From contig NC_064043.1 of the NCBI RefSeq assembly GCF_932526225.1, positions 15,124,085 through 15,188,084 on the forward strand: 64,000 bases of DNA, in the 5' to 3' direction. Shown here piece after piece: positions 52,494-61,420 of the stretch. The translations under genes were made by a program, and so were the position numbers. The stretch comes from Nematostella vectensis (taxonomy: Eukaryota; Cnidaria; Anthozoa; Actiniaria; Edwardsiidae). Position 1 is the first letter of the stretch. Every line of letters begins with the position of its first letter. The notes under the pieces are model-generated. The model had not been told where the DNA came from. It did no database searches and saw nothing but the letters and a program-made list of their open reading frames with translations.

Positions 52494-53303
52494 CTTGTCC
52501 TGAAGGTCTTCCTCGTTTACGGCGATGTACACCTCCGTTCCGACCTCTAAGGGGACCTCTATGGGAGGCTTTTCGGCTTTGAGAGGCACGCGCCTCAGCT
52601 TTATGGCGTCCTCAGGCGCAAAGCCAGTCATGCGAGTCTTCGTTGCGTTCATGTCCGAGATGACGATTGGCAAAGCAGTAACCCACTCGCGGTTTGTCTT
52701 GCCGGACGCTAGCTCCTTCGAGTACTGCGCACGAAATAGGCGCTGTGCCAGCCAGCGATAGAAAGACTCGGCGAAAGCTTGGCTCCTGTGGTGCCCTGGC
52801 TCAGCCCGTCGGACCTCCACCCCGTGGTCTGTTAGGAGCTTTGTGGTGGCACCCTTGAACTCCGCGCCGTCATAAACCATGAGGACTTTGGGCCACGTGA
52901 GAGGTCCCTCTGCATAGATGCCAGCGAGTTTGCGGGAGACGACGGCCGCGCTCTTAGTCCTCAGTGGGCGGGCGGCCTTATATCGTGAAGCAACGTCAAC
53001 GACAGTCAGGGCATACTTGTACCCGCGGTCGGTTGGCAAGAATAGCAGGTTCGACTGGTGGATACGGTTTGGTATCTGCTCCGAGAAGCGGGCGTAGGTA
53101 GTCGGAGGAGGGGGCGTCTGTGTGTAGCCCCCGACAGGCTGCGAGCTTACCCACCTGCGCGCTCGATCTATGGAGGCTGAGCCCTTGGGGAGTTTGGCAT
53201 GCAGAGCGGTCACCCCCTTGAAGCCACCTCTGGCGTAGTATATAGGACGAAGGAACGCATCGAGTTCTTCGTCGGACATGCGCCTGCCGTTCCGGCGGGC
53301 CAT
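52482..53303 (-). CDS. Retrovirus-like DDE integrase with altered catalytic residues
   Basis: 273 codons from the ATG at 53301-53303. It has an N-terminal helical part, then an rve-type core: HQSNLLFLPTDRGYKYALTV, DVASRYKAARPL, WPKVLMVYDGAEFKG, HHRSQAFAESFYRWLAQRLF. The D,D35E spacing is preserved exactly (positions 85, 144, 179), but the first two are Asn85 and Tyr144 instead of Asp; Glu179 is kept. Asp145 is adjacent but one residue off the 35 spacing. Such a protein should not catalyse strand transfer. The C-terminal part lies in another frame (52334-52493). In an intact relative this enzyme would insert the element and make the 6-bp duplication. Confidence 0.85.
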   Translation of the reverse strand: MARRNGRRMSDEELDAFLRPIYYARGGFKGVTALHAKLPKGSASIDRARRWVSSQPVGGYTQTPPPPTTYARFSEQIPNRIHQSNLLFLPTDRGYKYALTVVDVASRYKAARPLRTKSAAVVSRKLAGIYAEGPLTWPKVLMVYDGAEFKGATTKLLTDHGVEVRRAEPGHHRSQAFAESFYRWLAQRLFRAQYSKELASGKTNREWVTALPIVISDMNATKTRMTGFAPEDAIKLRRVPLKAEKPPIEVPLEVGTEVYIAVNEEDLQDKGRR

Positions 53304-53442
53304 TACGTGCGTATCGCGACGGGGGAATCAGTCTCCAACAGGCGGATGCCGTCTGCTACGCCTTCGGCGTACGTATACGCGCAGCATGGAAAAAGGCCGC
53401 CCAGACTCATACGTACGTATACGCGTTTCGACGGCAGCTGCA

Positions 53443-53856
53443 TCACAGCAACCGGCTAGCAGCGTAGCCGATGGCGAAAGCGCCGGCGCCTATGTACGCC
53501 AACTCGGCGTTCTTCTGCGTTTTGCTGGGGATGTAGTGGTCGGACAGCTCGGGGGCCCGCATCGACTCCAGGGAGGTCTGGTTGTAGAGTTTGAGTGCGT
53601 AGTCGGTGTCGGTGAAGTTCTGCTTTGCGAAGGACCCTCTCTCGCGACTTTGAGCTTGCCAATCGAGGATTTTTTGTCGCCGCTGTTGGTAGCGTCCATA
53701 GTCTTGTTGGTATTTCTCTAGGGCCTTGTCGTGCCTCTCCTTCTCAGCTAAGGCGGGGCTCTCATCGTTCGACAGGAACTTTGCGAGGTAGTTGCCACCA
53801 ACGAATGCAGTCGCGTTTAGGACGGCTCCGCCAACCAAAATCGCGATAGAGGCCAT
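53443..53856 (-). CDS. Small membrane protein with two hydrophobic ends (137 aa)
   Basis: Start at the ATG at 53854-53856; the open frame has only a GTG further upstream. An N-terminal hydrophobic segment (IAILVGGAVLNATAFVGG), a long charged, probably coiled middle (KERHDKALEKYQQDYGRY) and a C-terminal hydrophobic segment (YIGAGAFAIGYAASRLL). No enzyme motif. By its size, hydrophobicity and place in the block that ends with the capsid genes, it is probably a virion membrane or minor structural protein. The function is inference. Confidence 0.65.
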   Translation of the reverse strand: MASIAILVGGAVLNATAFVGGNYLAKFLSNDESPALAEKERHDKALEKYQQDYGRYQQRRQKILDWQAQSRERGSFAKQNFTDTDYALKLYNQTSLESMRAPELSDHYIPSKTQKNAELAYIGAGAFAIGYAASRLL

Positions 53857-53951
53857 GTTTGTGCGAAGCACACTTCACGTGCTGTGTATGCGTATACGCA
53901 TGCGCAAGGCGCGCACGAGTCTAATTCACGGCCTACATGTACCACAGTACA

Positions 53952-54176
53952 CTACATGGGCAGGATCTTCTGGTCATCAAGGTAACCCTTCAAAGCGACA
54001 GCACCTGCGACGGCGGCAGTCATTTTTGCGTAGTTCATGGCGTTCGCGGAGGGGTCTTTGGTGAAGTCCTCGCGTAAGACCTTGCGCCCAACCCAGCCGA
54101 TACCGGCGACGAGGCCGGTTATGACTGCGGCGTCGGCGATGGTCTTTGTAATCTTGCTTTGCTGCGTCGTCGACAT
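53952..54176 (-). CDS. Small membrane protein (74 aa)
   Basis: ATG at 54174-54176. Two hydrophobic segments (DAAVITGLVAGIGWVG and MTAAVAGAVALKGYL) linked by a charged loop; a likely helical hairpin. No stop or shift. It lies between the 137-aa membrane protein and the Pro-rich gene on the same strand, suggesting one leftward transcript. Probably a structural or holin-like membrane protein, uncertain. Confidence 0.6.
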   Translation of the reverse strand: MSTTQQSKITKTIADAAVITGLVAGIGWVGRKVLREDFTKDPSANAMNYAKMTAAVAGAVALKGYLDDQKILPM

Positions 54177-54774
54177 CGTGCGGATATGGGTGGAGCCCTC
54201 GTGTCTGAATGTCTGCTTACTCCATGGATAACAGCCGAGACCCGGGAGCGCGCTCCTTGGTCTGCTGTGCGGCCGTCGGCCGCTGCGTGCGGATCGGTAG
54301 CTCGCTGGTTAACAGCTGGTGTGCGCGTGAACGCGGTAGCTAGCTCCCGCCTACGTGTGTAGAGGCCGATCGATGACACTAGAAGACCAGCGAGCCCGAT
54401 AACCGAGCTAGCCGACCAGGCAGAGTTGCTTGCCGTTCCGGCGGCGGCATCGTCGGCGCGCAAGCACTGCGGCTCGCTCGGCCCCGGGGCCAACGGCGAC
54501 TGCGCGACACGAAGTGTCTCTTTCTTCGCTCTGTTAATTCGGTTCCACTTTGCCAAGCGCCTTCCGGCTTCGACTCGTCCAGGGTGAGGTCGGGTCGTGG
54601 GCGGTTCGGGGCTCGTGATTCGCGGGCGGTTCGGGGCTCGTGATTCGCCGCTGCCGTCCTGGCAGCCACAGGCGTACGTGCAGGTTCTCGATGCTGTTTG
54701 CCAGGTTCTTGGGCAAGTTCTTGAGCAGGTTGTTCGTCAGGCTGGGCACTAGTACTTCCTTGGGGTTCCTCCAT
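54119..54774 (-). CDS. Pro/Gln/Arg-rich protein with C-terminal membrane anchor, frame disrupted
   Basis: Begins at the ATG at 54772-54774 with a disordered stretch (MEEPQGSTSAQPDEQPAQEL...) rich in Pro, Glu, Ala and Arg. This frame continues to 54379 but loses protein character after DLTLDESKPEG. From 54556 another frame reads WNRINRAKKETLRV and then a hydrophobic segment (SSVIGLAGLLVSSIGLY) followed by RRR, a likely membrane anchor. A frame change near 54560-54600 is suspected. A 12-base-spaced duplicated GGGCGGTTCGGGGCTCGTGA occurs near 54598-54645, which may have caused it. The end overlaps the next gene. Confidence 0.4.
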
Positions 54775-54867
54775 CTGCGTCGACGTGCGAACACGCGGTG
54801 TCAACTACTTGGAACCAAGTACTTAGTACCAAGTGGTAAGAGAAGTGGCGAGCTTTCAAATGAGCGT

Positions 54868-55445
54868 CTACTCTGGGATGGCGGGCTCGACAATGTCCGC
54901 GGCTGCTACCTCGCGTTGGCTCCGCGCGTCAGCGCTTGCCGTTCCGGCGGTGTCCACATGACGCGCTATGTGTAACGCCCCGGCGGCTAAAGCCATCAAA
55001 CGGCCGCAGCGTAGAACCAGGCTTCCGCACAATGTGCGGAGCTCGTTGTTGACGATGTAGTCGGACACTAGGTCATTGTGAAGATCGACCACACTGTCTA
55101 TCGGCAGCGCCATGCCTACTAGCTTGGTCGTAAGCTTCAGAAAGCTGTCTGCCAGGGCGTCTGTAGTCCGGCTGGCTAGAGCGGTCTCGTATCGCCTCTC
55201 GTACTTCCTCACCTCCTCGGCGCCCATGCGTTTGACGTCGTCGTGAGTCAGGGCCTTGCCTACCATTTCTCTCGACTTCCCCGAGGCTACGAGAATCGCG
55301 AGTTTCTCCCTCGCGTCTGCTACCTCAGTTTGCTCACCTCCGGTTGCCGCCCCGGCAGGATGCGTCGAGCAGTCCAACGACTCGACGGCCGGGAGGCCTG
55401 CGGCGCCCCCTCAAGAAGACTCTCAAAGTATTTGTCGCTCGTCAT
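54868..55445 (-). CDS. Uncharacterised element protein, frameshift near its N-terminus
   Basis: An ATG at 55443-55445 starts MTSDKYFESLLEG, but this frame soon loses protein character; the long frame of 169 codons (54868-55377) has no ATG near its beginning. A one-base change near the C5 run at 55406-55410 would explain both. The main part is mixed alpha-helical (AREKLAILVASGKSREMVGK, LKLTTKLVGMALPIDSVVDL) with a hydrophobic CGRLMALAAGALHIA segment. No known domain. It lies upstream of the Pro-rich gene on the same strand. Confidence 0.5.
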
Positions 55446-55487
55446 GCCGTGGCTAAGGTGCATATACGTTATGCCCTAGGGCGGTGG

Positions 55488-56089
55488 TTACCGTTCAACT
55501 AGGGCGATGGTATAAGGGTGACGCAAGCAAAACTCTAACTTCGAGAAATCTTTCGTCTTGAGGGCCTTCATGTACTCTTTCATCTTCTCTTCTGAGAGCT
55601 CCGCGCCGTATTCATGCAGTTTGCTTCCATGTCCGCCTTGCTCGGGGTATAGAAGACCACCAAGGCCGCGATGTTCTCGCGGAACGGCTTCGTGATGCTG
55701 GTGAGCTGCTGCGTGATCACCCACACGCTAATACCCACGTGGCGCGCGCTGAACGCCAAGTTGACGAGCTGGTCAGAGCGCCTCTTTACGTCTTTCGAGG
55801 CCGCACAGTCGTCGAGTATGATTAGCGTATTAGTGCCTTCGAAGAGAGTGGAGACAAACCTCAGCAGGACGTCGATCTGACCCGCCTCAGGTGCGATGAC
55901 AAACAGACGATTGTCGCCCTCGCCGAAGCCGTCGTATGTTTTGTTGTAGACAAAGGTAGGGCACACGAGTACGATGTAGTCAAACTTGCCCCGGAAAGGG
56001 CCGCGCAGTCGGTCCACTACGAATTGGGTCTTCCCGCATGACGTCGGGCCCACGATGAGAGCGTTAAATCGGACGTTTTTCGGGTCCAT
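55488..56089 (-). CDS. Packaging ATPase (FtsK/HerA, A32-like), frameshift near the C-terminus
   Basis: ATG at 56087-56089. Walker A GPTSCGKT at residues 14-21, then YIVLVCPTFVYNKTY, Walker B TLIILDDC (88-95) and an ARHVGISVWVITQQL segment with the Gln-rich sensor (125-128): the pattern of genome-packaging ATPases of Polinton-like and related viruses. The frame ends early at 55580. The end of the protein (EEKMKEYMKALKTKDFSKLE ... ALVER) lies in another frame to 55488, so a one- or two-base change is likely near 55605-55625. In virions this enzyme drives DNA into the capsid. Confidence 0.85.
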
Positions 56090-56108
56090 ACCTCTCCGGC
56101 ATATGTTC

Positions 56109-57375
56109 TCAGTATTGTATGGACTCTAGCTGTCCGTTCATAAGGTTCATTTGGGCGTCGGCCACCACAAACACGTGACAGTTTACGCTACCCGAGCCGC
56201 CTGCCGTGCGTTTTATCTCGAGGTGCACACCGTCGCGGGTATTGACCAATCGGAGGCCACCCCCATGGATGGCGCTGTCGTCCGTCGTTCGAAGGTCGAT
56301 CCACAGAGCAAACTTGTTATCGCCATAGAACGACTCGGGGCCGACTGCCGGGGCGGCGGGCGCTCCGCTGTGCCCCCCCGGGGAGGGGCGGACGAACCGC
56401 CTTTTCGCCTCCCTCCAGAAATCCGTGGGGCGCAGGCCCTGCCTGAAGACTTTGTTTGGCATGCCATCGATTGTAACGCGAACGCTCTTGATGTCGGGGT
56501 ACACGAACTTCTCAGAGTCGCGAGCCCCTGCCGTGTATGGCTCCACGAAGAGGAGCAGCAGACCACTCATAGACCTTCGCGGCAGGTTGACACTCTCGTT
56601 GATTATGCTGTCCGTCCCTTTGCTAATCACGAAGGTCTTTAGAAGGTTCACTTGCTCGTAGAAGAACGTTGTGCCGTTGTGGTAGGCAGCGGCTGCAGAC
56701 CGGGCGAGGTTGTCGTCCCTCAGGCTTTCGTATTCCAGCTCTAGATTTTTGATGCCATAGGATAATTTGGTGGCATCGGTTCCGACTACTACCTGGTCAG
56801 GCGCTGCGAACATGATCTCGAAGAGCAGCGCCTCGGGGAGCGCCCTTGGGTACAGCACGCCGTGGTCCGTCAGCAGAGAATGGTCTAGTGGGATGGTGTA
56901 CCTCGCCCCGTGGGCGGCGTTTAGAGCGTTCTCCTTGGCGTTACTGGTCGCTTTATCGCCAGCCTTGGAGCGAGGCTTGCGCATGTTTTCTGACTGTATG
57001 CCCTGCTCCAGGCGGTCCTCTCTCTCGACCTTGGACAGGTAAAGCTCCTCATACGTCTTGAAGACGTCGTAGCGGTTGGTGTCCTGGAGCGTTTCTCCTG
57101 CAAACGTGATTTTCAGGCGGCTCACGAGATTTCGGCCGACGTTGTTCACGACGGTATTATTCGCATGGCCTGAGACGGAGAGATCGAGACCGACCCTCAA
57201 GGAGCCAGGCACGAGCGTGACGCCTTCCGATAGCTTTGGGACCGCCACATATAGCGTCTCGCCTGGGGAGGCCGTCGACGGGTTGAGAGTGACCCGATGA
57301 ACAGTTCTCTCGGCTTTGAACCCCCAGAGGAATTCTGGGTGTTCGCTGGGGGTCGAGTTTATCGCTGACTGACAT
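56109..57375 (-). CDS. Probable major capsid protein (double jelly-roll type), N-terminal frame change
   Basis: Main frame of about 420 codons, ending at 56109 just beside the ATPase start (19 bases). Beta-rich, with GETLYVAVPKLSEGVTLVPG, NNVGRNLVSRLKITFAGE, TDHGVLYPRALPEALLFEIM and GLLLLFVEPYTAGARDSEKF. A long beta-strand-rich structural protein next to the packaging ATPase is the usual place of the capsid gene in Polinton-like elements. The natural start is probably the ATG at 57373-57375 (MSVSDKLDPQ), which is in another frame; the two frames meet at the five-base run at 57348-57352. The jelly-roll assignment is by context and pattern; a structure prediction would settle it. Confidence 0.65.
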
Positions 57376-57488
57376 CGTATGTGTGTACACACATGTACTA
57401 TATGCGCATAAAGTACGAAGTCGCGTGGCTATGGTGCGGACTGTTAGACATGTCTAACATAGCGTAGCACGAGTTATGCGCACGCATC
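57376..57488. promoter_or_regulatory. Divergent promoter region between capsid and coiled-coil membrane genes
   Basis: 113 bases between the leftward capsid gene and the rightward 326-aa gene. It contains a near-palindromic GTATGTGTGTACACACATGTAC at 57377-57398 and ATATGCGCAT. Probably a shared regulatory site, by position only. Confidence 0.4.
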
Positions 57489-58469
57489 ATGGGTGACGTT
57501 GACGTTGACATTGACGATACCTTGCCGGGCGCGTCCGCCGATCGCGGGGCGGAGGACGACGAGACGACGCCTCTTATCCCGTTAGACCCCGACGACGGGG
57601 AGTCGATCCCAATGACGAGCACGTCATCGCGTATGCATGCTGCGCATAGCATGGCTACGCGAAGCGCAACGCAAACCGCCGGAACGGCAAGCGCTAAAAC
57701 CTCGTTCATCACAGAGGGTGCAGCGACAAGACTCGGTCTCCAGTTCCTCAGGGAGAAATACCCAGACCTTAACGAGAAGCTGATACGGTTCCAGTCAGAC
57801 CAGAGGGGAAAGACGCTAATACAGCTTCGCAACCTCGGCAAAGGAGGTTGGACTAAACCAAGACAGCTGTTCAACGAGGACGGGGGCGTTCGACAGGACG
57901 TTGCAAAGCTGAAAGGCTTCAAGCTGGCGATGGGGTCCGTGGCAGAGATAGACGCGGTCATCCAGGAGAACACAGAACGAGTCCAAGAGCTGCAAGGGGT
58001 GGTAGCCGCAGACAGGGAGACCATCGACGACCCTAACACGTCAGAGAGTCGCCGCCAAGAGGCCCGTGAGCGCAACGAGGAGAGGCTGTCCGAGATTGAC
58101 GAACTAGAACGCAAAAACCGAGAGCTCGAGAACCAAAAGCCGCTAAGAGAGCGCATCAAAGCCATCTTCAAAAAGTACGGCTTTACCATCACCGCTATCG
58201 GGTTGGCCGTAGCGACGACGATCGCGGCCATTGTGACGTCGCTTGGCAAGTCGCTCTCCTCCGTGGCCAGAGGGGTCGGTAACGGGCTTAAGGCCATCGG
58301 GAAAAAGCTGGGCGAACTTCTCCCCGGGCTAGTAGGCAGCATCGCAAACTTCGTGTTTAAGGCTGCAGGGGAAGCGGTGAAATTCCTTGGCGAAAATGCG
58401 TGGCTGCTCATTCTAGCCGTAGCCGCGTTCTTGGTTCGTCGAATGCAAAGCAGTCATCGGAACAAGTAA
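57489..58469 (+). CDS. Coiled-coil membrane protein of the element (326 aa)
   Basis: ATG at 57489; uninterrupted. An acidic N-terminus (DVDVDIDDTL), a Thr/Ser-rich stretch, a central coiled coil (about residues 160-225: ERVQELQGVVAADRETIDD, ERLSEIDELERKNRELE) and a long C-terminal half of Gly/Ala-rich hydrophobic and amphipathic segments (FTITAIGLAVATTIAAIV, LKAIGKKLGELLPGLVG, NAWLLILAVAAFLV). This resembles membrane-active minor capsid proteins, which in related viruses help the particle cross membranes, but no specific family could be assigned. The last 16 bases overlap the convergent 460-aa gene. Confidence 0.7.
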   Translation: MGDVDVDIDDTLPGASADRGAEDDETTPLIPLDPDDGESIPMTSTSSRMHAAHSMATRSATQTAGTASAKTSFITEGAATRLGLQFLREKYPDLNEKLIRFQSDQRGKTLIQLRNLGKGGWTKPRQLFNEDGGVRQDVAKLKGFKLAMGSVAEIDAVIQENTERVQELQGVVAADRETIDDPNTSESRRQEARERNEERLSEIDELERKNRELENQKPLRERIKAIFKKYGFTITAIGLAVATTIAAIVTSLGKSLSSVARGVGNGLKAIGKKLGELLPGLVGSIANFVFKAAGEAVKFLGENAWLLILAVAAFLVRRMQSSHRNK

Positions 58470-59836
58470 TACGCCGCGGCCACCGCGAGCGCCGACAACC
58501 CCACCTTGAGGGCGGTGTGGTCACTTTTCTCGCCCGACAGGGTAGGGGCCGCGCCCTCCGCGTGCACTTTCGCAGGGGCGCTTTGCCGCCGGGACGGCAC
58601 GTGGTCAGTCGCGTGTTGAACCCTAGGATGCCCACCGGCCATGTTATGAGCACCGACTGGCTTTGTCTCGGTGTTGATCGCGTTTGCGCCGAGCTTCATG
58701 GAGTTCGTGGCTTTCTGCAGCTTATTGTTGTAGCCCACGACGCTTTGCGTGTTTATCACCAGATCGCTCGGCATCAGCCACACTCCTGGTGCGACCGCAA
58801 GACTCAGTCTCACCTTGGCCTCCTGTACGGCTAACTGGTACCTTTGCACGCTTTGATCGATGTCGTTTTCTATGATCGCGTCTTCGAGCAGCTCCGTGAA
58901 CTCCGCCTGCGCCTCCATGGCCGGCCCACCGGCCCCTGCGATGGAGGAACGGACGTTTACCTGCGCGCCAAGCACTGTGTAGACGAACGCCTCGACCGAG
59001 CGGTCGAGTCTCCCTAGCCCTGCTTTTGTCAGCCCCTCGCCTTTGGGAGGCGCAAACCAGCTATATTGCACGCCCCCGTGGTCGTCGTTGCGTATGTAAC
59101 CCACCTGCTTCCCACTATTGTACGTCCCACCTTCGTCGCTAAACAGATTGAGGTGGCTCGGGTACTCGTCCGCCGCCGTGTCGTAGCCACGGATCACGTG
59201 CACGTTGCGATACCCCTCCCCCGGGTAGAACACAAACACGTCGCCTAGCCCGTGGTTTCGCCCGCCTTTCCATCGGAAGTCCGGCTTACGCGGCAAACCG
59301 AACTCTATGCATAGACGCTCGAAAGCGGCCTTCTTGTAGGGGTTACCTTTTTGCGTGAACGGGCTGTCGCCAGGCAGGGGGACGCCGAGCTCGTAGAGTA
59401 TCCTCCGGGTGGTAAAGTAGACGTGAAACCTTAGAAACCCCCTGATGACAGAGGGGAGCGTGGCGAAAGTGGGGTCAGTTAGGGACACCCCACATCCGGC
59501 GGTTGCGCACCAGACCGCAAAGTTGAGTTGCTGTGGCCAGTACCCATAGGAAGGCTCCGATAGCCACCGTCGAGACTCCTTGGCGGACTTGTGCGTGACT
59601 ACTGTCTCTTTGAATATGTCTCGGACCCTAGTCGTGAATGATTTGTCCTCAGCCACGTGTATCTCCAGCTGCGTGAGTAGTGGGGTGATGAGGGAAACCG
59701 GTTTTTTGACTTGTTCGGCTATAGCATGTTTGATATGTTCGGCTATAGAGGCTCCCGCCGCAACTGCCGCCTTCTTCATCTCCTCCTCCTTCCTTCGGGG
59801 GACCTCGTTCAGCACCTGCCAGCCTTCCCAATCCAT
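58454..59836 (-). CDS. Uncharacterised 460-aa element protein with C-terminal membrane anchor
   Basis: ATG at 59834-59836; intact. An N-terminal helical part (VPRRKEEEMKKAAVAAGASI, IKHAIAEQVKKPVSLIT), a Trp/Tyr-rich globular middle (SYGYWPQQLNFAVWCATAGC, FRWKGGRNHGLGDVFVFYPG), a long helical segment, a disordered Ser/Ala/His stretch and a C-terminal hydrophobic end (VGLSALAVAAAYYLFR). No enzyme motif recognised. Divergent from the next gene (30 bases). Size, intactness and hydrophobic tail suggest a structural or membrane role; nothing more can be said from sequence. Confidence 0.7.
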   Translation of the reverse strand: MDWEGWQVLNEVPRRKEEEMKKAAVAAGASIAEHIKHAIAEQVKKPVSLITPLLTQLEIHVAEDKSFTTRVRDIFKETVVTHKSAKESRRWLSEPSYGYWPQQLNFAVWCATAGCGVSLTDPTFATLPSVIRGFLRFHVYFTTRRILYELGVPLPGDSPFTQKGNPYKKAAFERLCIEFGLPRKPDFRWKGGRNHGLGDVFVFYPGEGYRNVHVIRGYDTAADEYPSHLNLFSDEGGTYNSGKQVGYIRNDDHGGVQYSWFAPPKGEGLTKAGLGRLDRSVEAFVYTVLGAQVNVRSSIAGAGGPAMEAQAEFTELLEDAIIENDIDQSVQRYQLAVQEAKVRLSLAVAPGVWLMPSDLVINTQSVVGYNNKLQKATNSMKLGANAINTETKPVGAHNMAGGHPRVQHATDHVPSRRQSAPAKVHAEGAAPTLSGEKSDHTALKVGLSALAVAAAYYLFR

Positions 59837-59866
59837 GCTCAGCCCTATTAAACACGAAGGCGGGCT

Positions 59867-60556
59867 ATGTTCAACACAATGGTGGTCCTACACGCTTTGT
59901 TCACCGGAGGTGAACTGACGCTCTTCTTCGAGCAGCCGATAAGGCGCCCACGCTTTGTGGCGCTCCGGCAGTGCTCGCTGTTTAACAGCTGGTATAATCT
60001 CGAGCGGGAGCATCAGATAACGACTATAGCCTCCCTCCCGCCCATCGTTACTCTGCAAGCCGGGCACCACACGGCCGAGTCCATCGTGGAGACGATCAAC
60101 CACGCTGAAAGCAAGATTCTGACCGCGAAGCTGGACCCCCTCACCGGGAAGATCGTGCTCGTGTCCACAGGCATTGTGTTCCTGAACGCCGAGCTTTGCG
60201 CACTATTTGGCCTGGAGGCCAAAGACGATCAGATGGGGGGGCGGGGCCTCGCACTGCCCTTGGGGGCTCCCCCACTTAAGGTGACTTTGCCAAAAATAGA
60301 GGCCCTCTACATCTTTTGCGACATCGTAGACCGCTAGCAGTGCCTCGCCTTAGACGAGCCTTCAAACGTTCTCGCTTGCCTAGAAACCCGCGGGAGGCCG
60401 CACGAGAAAGTCGTCTATGGGCCCGACATCCCCATTTGCGTCCCAGCGTCTTCCTCTGAGTTTGTCTCGAGTATCCGAATATGGATCAGGGATGACCACA
60501 GTATACGGGTGGACTTTAAGGGCAAGCCTGTCCGCCTCGTATTAGAGCTAACCTAG
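59867..60556 (+). CDS. Possible jelly-roll minor capsid (penton-like) protein with in-frame TAG
   Basis: The frame starts at the ATG at 59867 (or 59879), meets a TAG at 60335-60337 and continues in the same frame, still protein-like, to a stop at 60554-60556. A single premature stop therefore splits a 229-codon gene. It is beta-rich: ELTLFFEQPI, the PPIVTLQAGHHTAESIVETI segment typical of small virion beta-proteins of this class, TGKIVLVSTGIVF, and after the stop VSSIRIWIRDDHSIRVDFKG. Whether the stop is read through or is a decay mutation cannot be told from sequence. Confidence 0.6.
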
Positions 60557-60572
60557 GCCCGACATAACAGGC

Positions 60573-61253
60573 ATGGCGAACAGCGACGTTAGCAGCGGTG
60601 GCATATACCCCCCGCTTCCCAGCGTCTGCCCCCCGCAAACGCCTACCGCTCCGGCAAGCATCTGCGGCGACGCGCAAAGTTTCCGACTCCAGAGAATATG
60701 TGACATTCAGGCGGGTCTAGACAATGAGATTATCGCATTATCGCATTATCGACTGGTGCGGAAGAAGTATAAGCGCGCCTTTGCCGTTACCCATGCTGTG
60801 TCTGTGGCGTCCGGCATCGCTGCAGGGGTGCTTTCCAGCGCCGGGCTGGGAGTCTCTTTGAGTGGGATAGGGGTTCTGATCGGCGCTCCGCTGGCAGGGG
60901 TCGCTGGGCTGATCGGTGTCGTGGGCGCGGGCGCGGGGGTGGTCTCTAGGGGTCTTACGAGCAAGGTGGCTAAACACGAAGACACGGTGGTTTTAGCGGA
61001 GAGTATGAAAAACTCGATCAGCGAGCTGGTCTCTAAGGCTCTGCAAGACGGGTGTATCTCAGACGAAGAGTTTCGGCTAATACTTCAGGAACAAGAGGGA
61101 TACAACGCGCTCAAGGCCGCTATCAGAGTTCGACACGGCCTCGCACCGCGCGATAAAAAAAGCGGGAAAGGGCCCTCCCTGGTGGCACGCGAAAGGATGA
61201 AAAAGAGACTGCGAAAAATTCGCGAGGGGTTCGGGAGCGAGGTGTTCGAGTAG
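60573..61253 (+). CDS. Membrane protein of the element (226 aa)
   Basis: ATG at 60573, 16 bases after the preceding gene; intact. N-terminal Pro-rich part with two Cys, then YRLVRKKYKRAFAV and two long Gly/Ala/Val-rich membrane segments (HAVSVASGIAAGVLSSAGLG, and VLIGAPLAGVAGLIGVVGAG). Then a helical part (LVSKALQDGCISDEEFRLIL, which resembles an EF-hand-like helix turn) and a strongly basic C-terminus (ERMKKRLRKIRE). No known family assigned. Probably a virion or host membrane protein, the last gene before the right terminal repeat. Confidence 0.65.
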   Translation: MANSDVSSGGIYPPLPSVCPPQTPTAPASICGDAQSFRLQRICDIQAGLDNEIIALSHYRLVRKKYKRAFAVTHAVSVASGIAAGVLSSAGLGVSLSGIGVLIGAPLAGVAGLIGVVGAGAGVVSRGLTSKVAKHEDTVVLAESMKNSISELVSKALQDGCISDEEFRLILQEQEGYNALKAAIRVRHGLAPRDKKSGKGPSLVARERMKKRLRKIREGFGSEVFE

Positions 61254-61420
61254 AACTCAGGTTTAAACGCCACGCCGGCGGCTTTGAATTCACGGCCGAA
61301 AAACGGTTATTCCGCGCTCCGTAGGTTGGCGGCCCTCCCCGTTTTCGCGGCCCCATCGCTATTTGCCCCAAAAAGCCGTGTACGCGCAAGTCCTAGGGCT
61401 TGCACGCGCCCGGCCTACAC
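61254..61420. other. Subterminal noncoding region of the element
   Basis: Short GC-rich stretch between the last gene and the right terminal repeat. No open frame or motif worth noting beyond a CGTGTACGCGCAAGTCC segment. Confidence 0.5.

Noticed and set aside
55580-56089. Complete short ATPase of 169 aa
   Set aside because: The family usually continues for more residues, and a protein-like continuation lies in another frame to 55488, so the early stop is better explained by a frame change.
57398-58411. 337-codon minus-strand gene in the element
   Set aside because: It is the antisense shadow of the intact 326-aa coiled-coil membrane protein on the plus strand; Ser/Arg-rich composition typical of an antisense frame.
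58454-59836. Adenovirus-type cysteine protease in the 460-aa protein
   Set aside because: No convincing His-Glu/Asp-Gln-Cys order of catalytic residues could be found; only scattered Cys and His.
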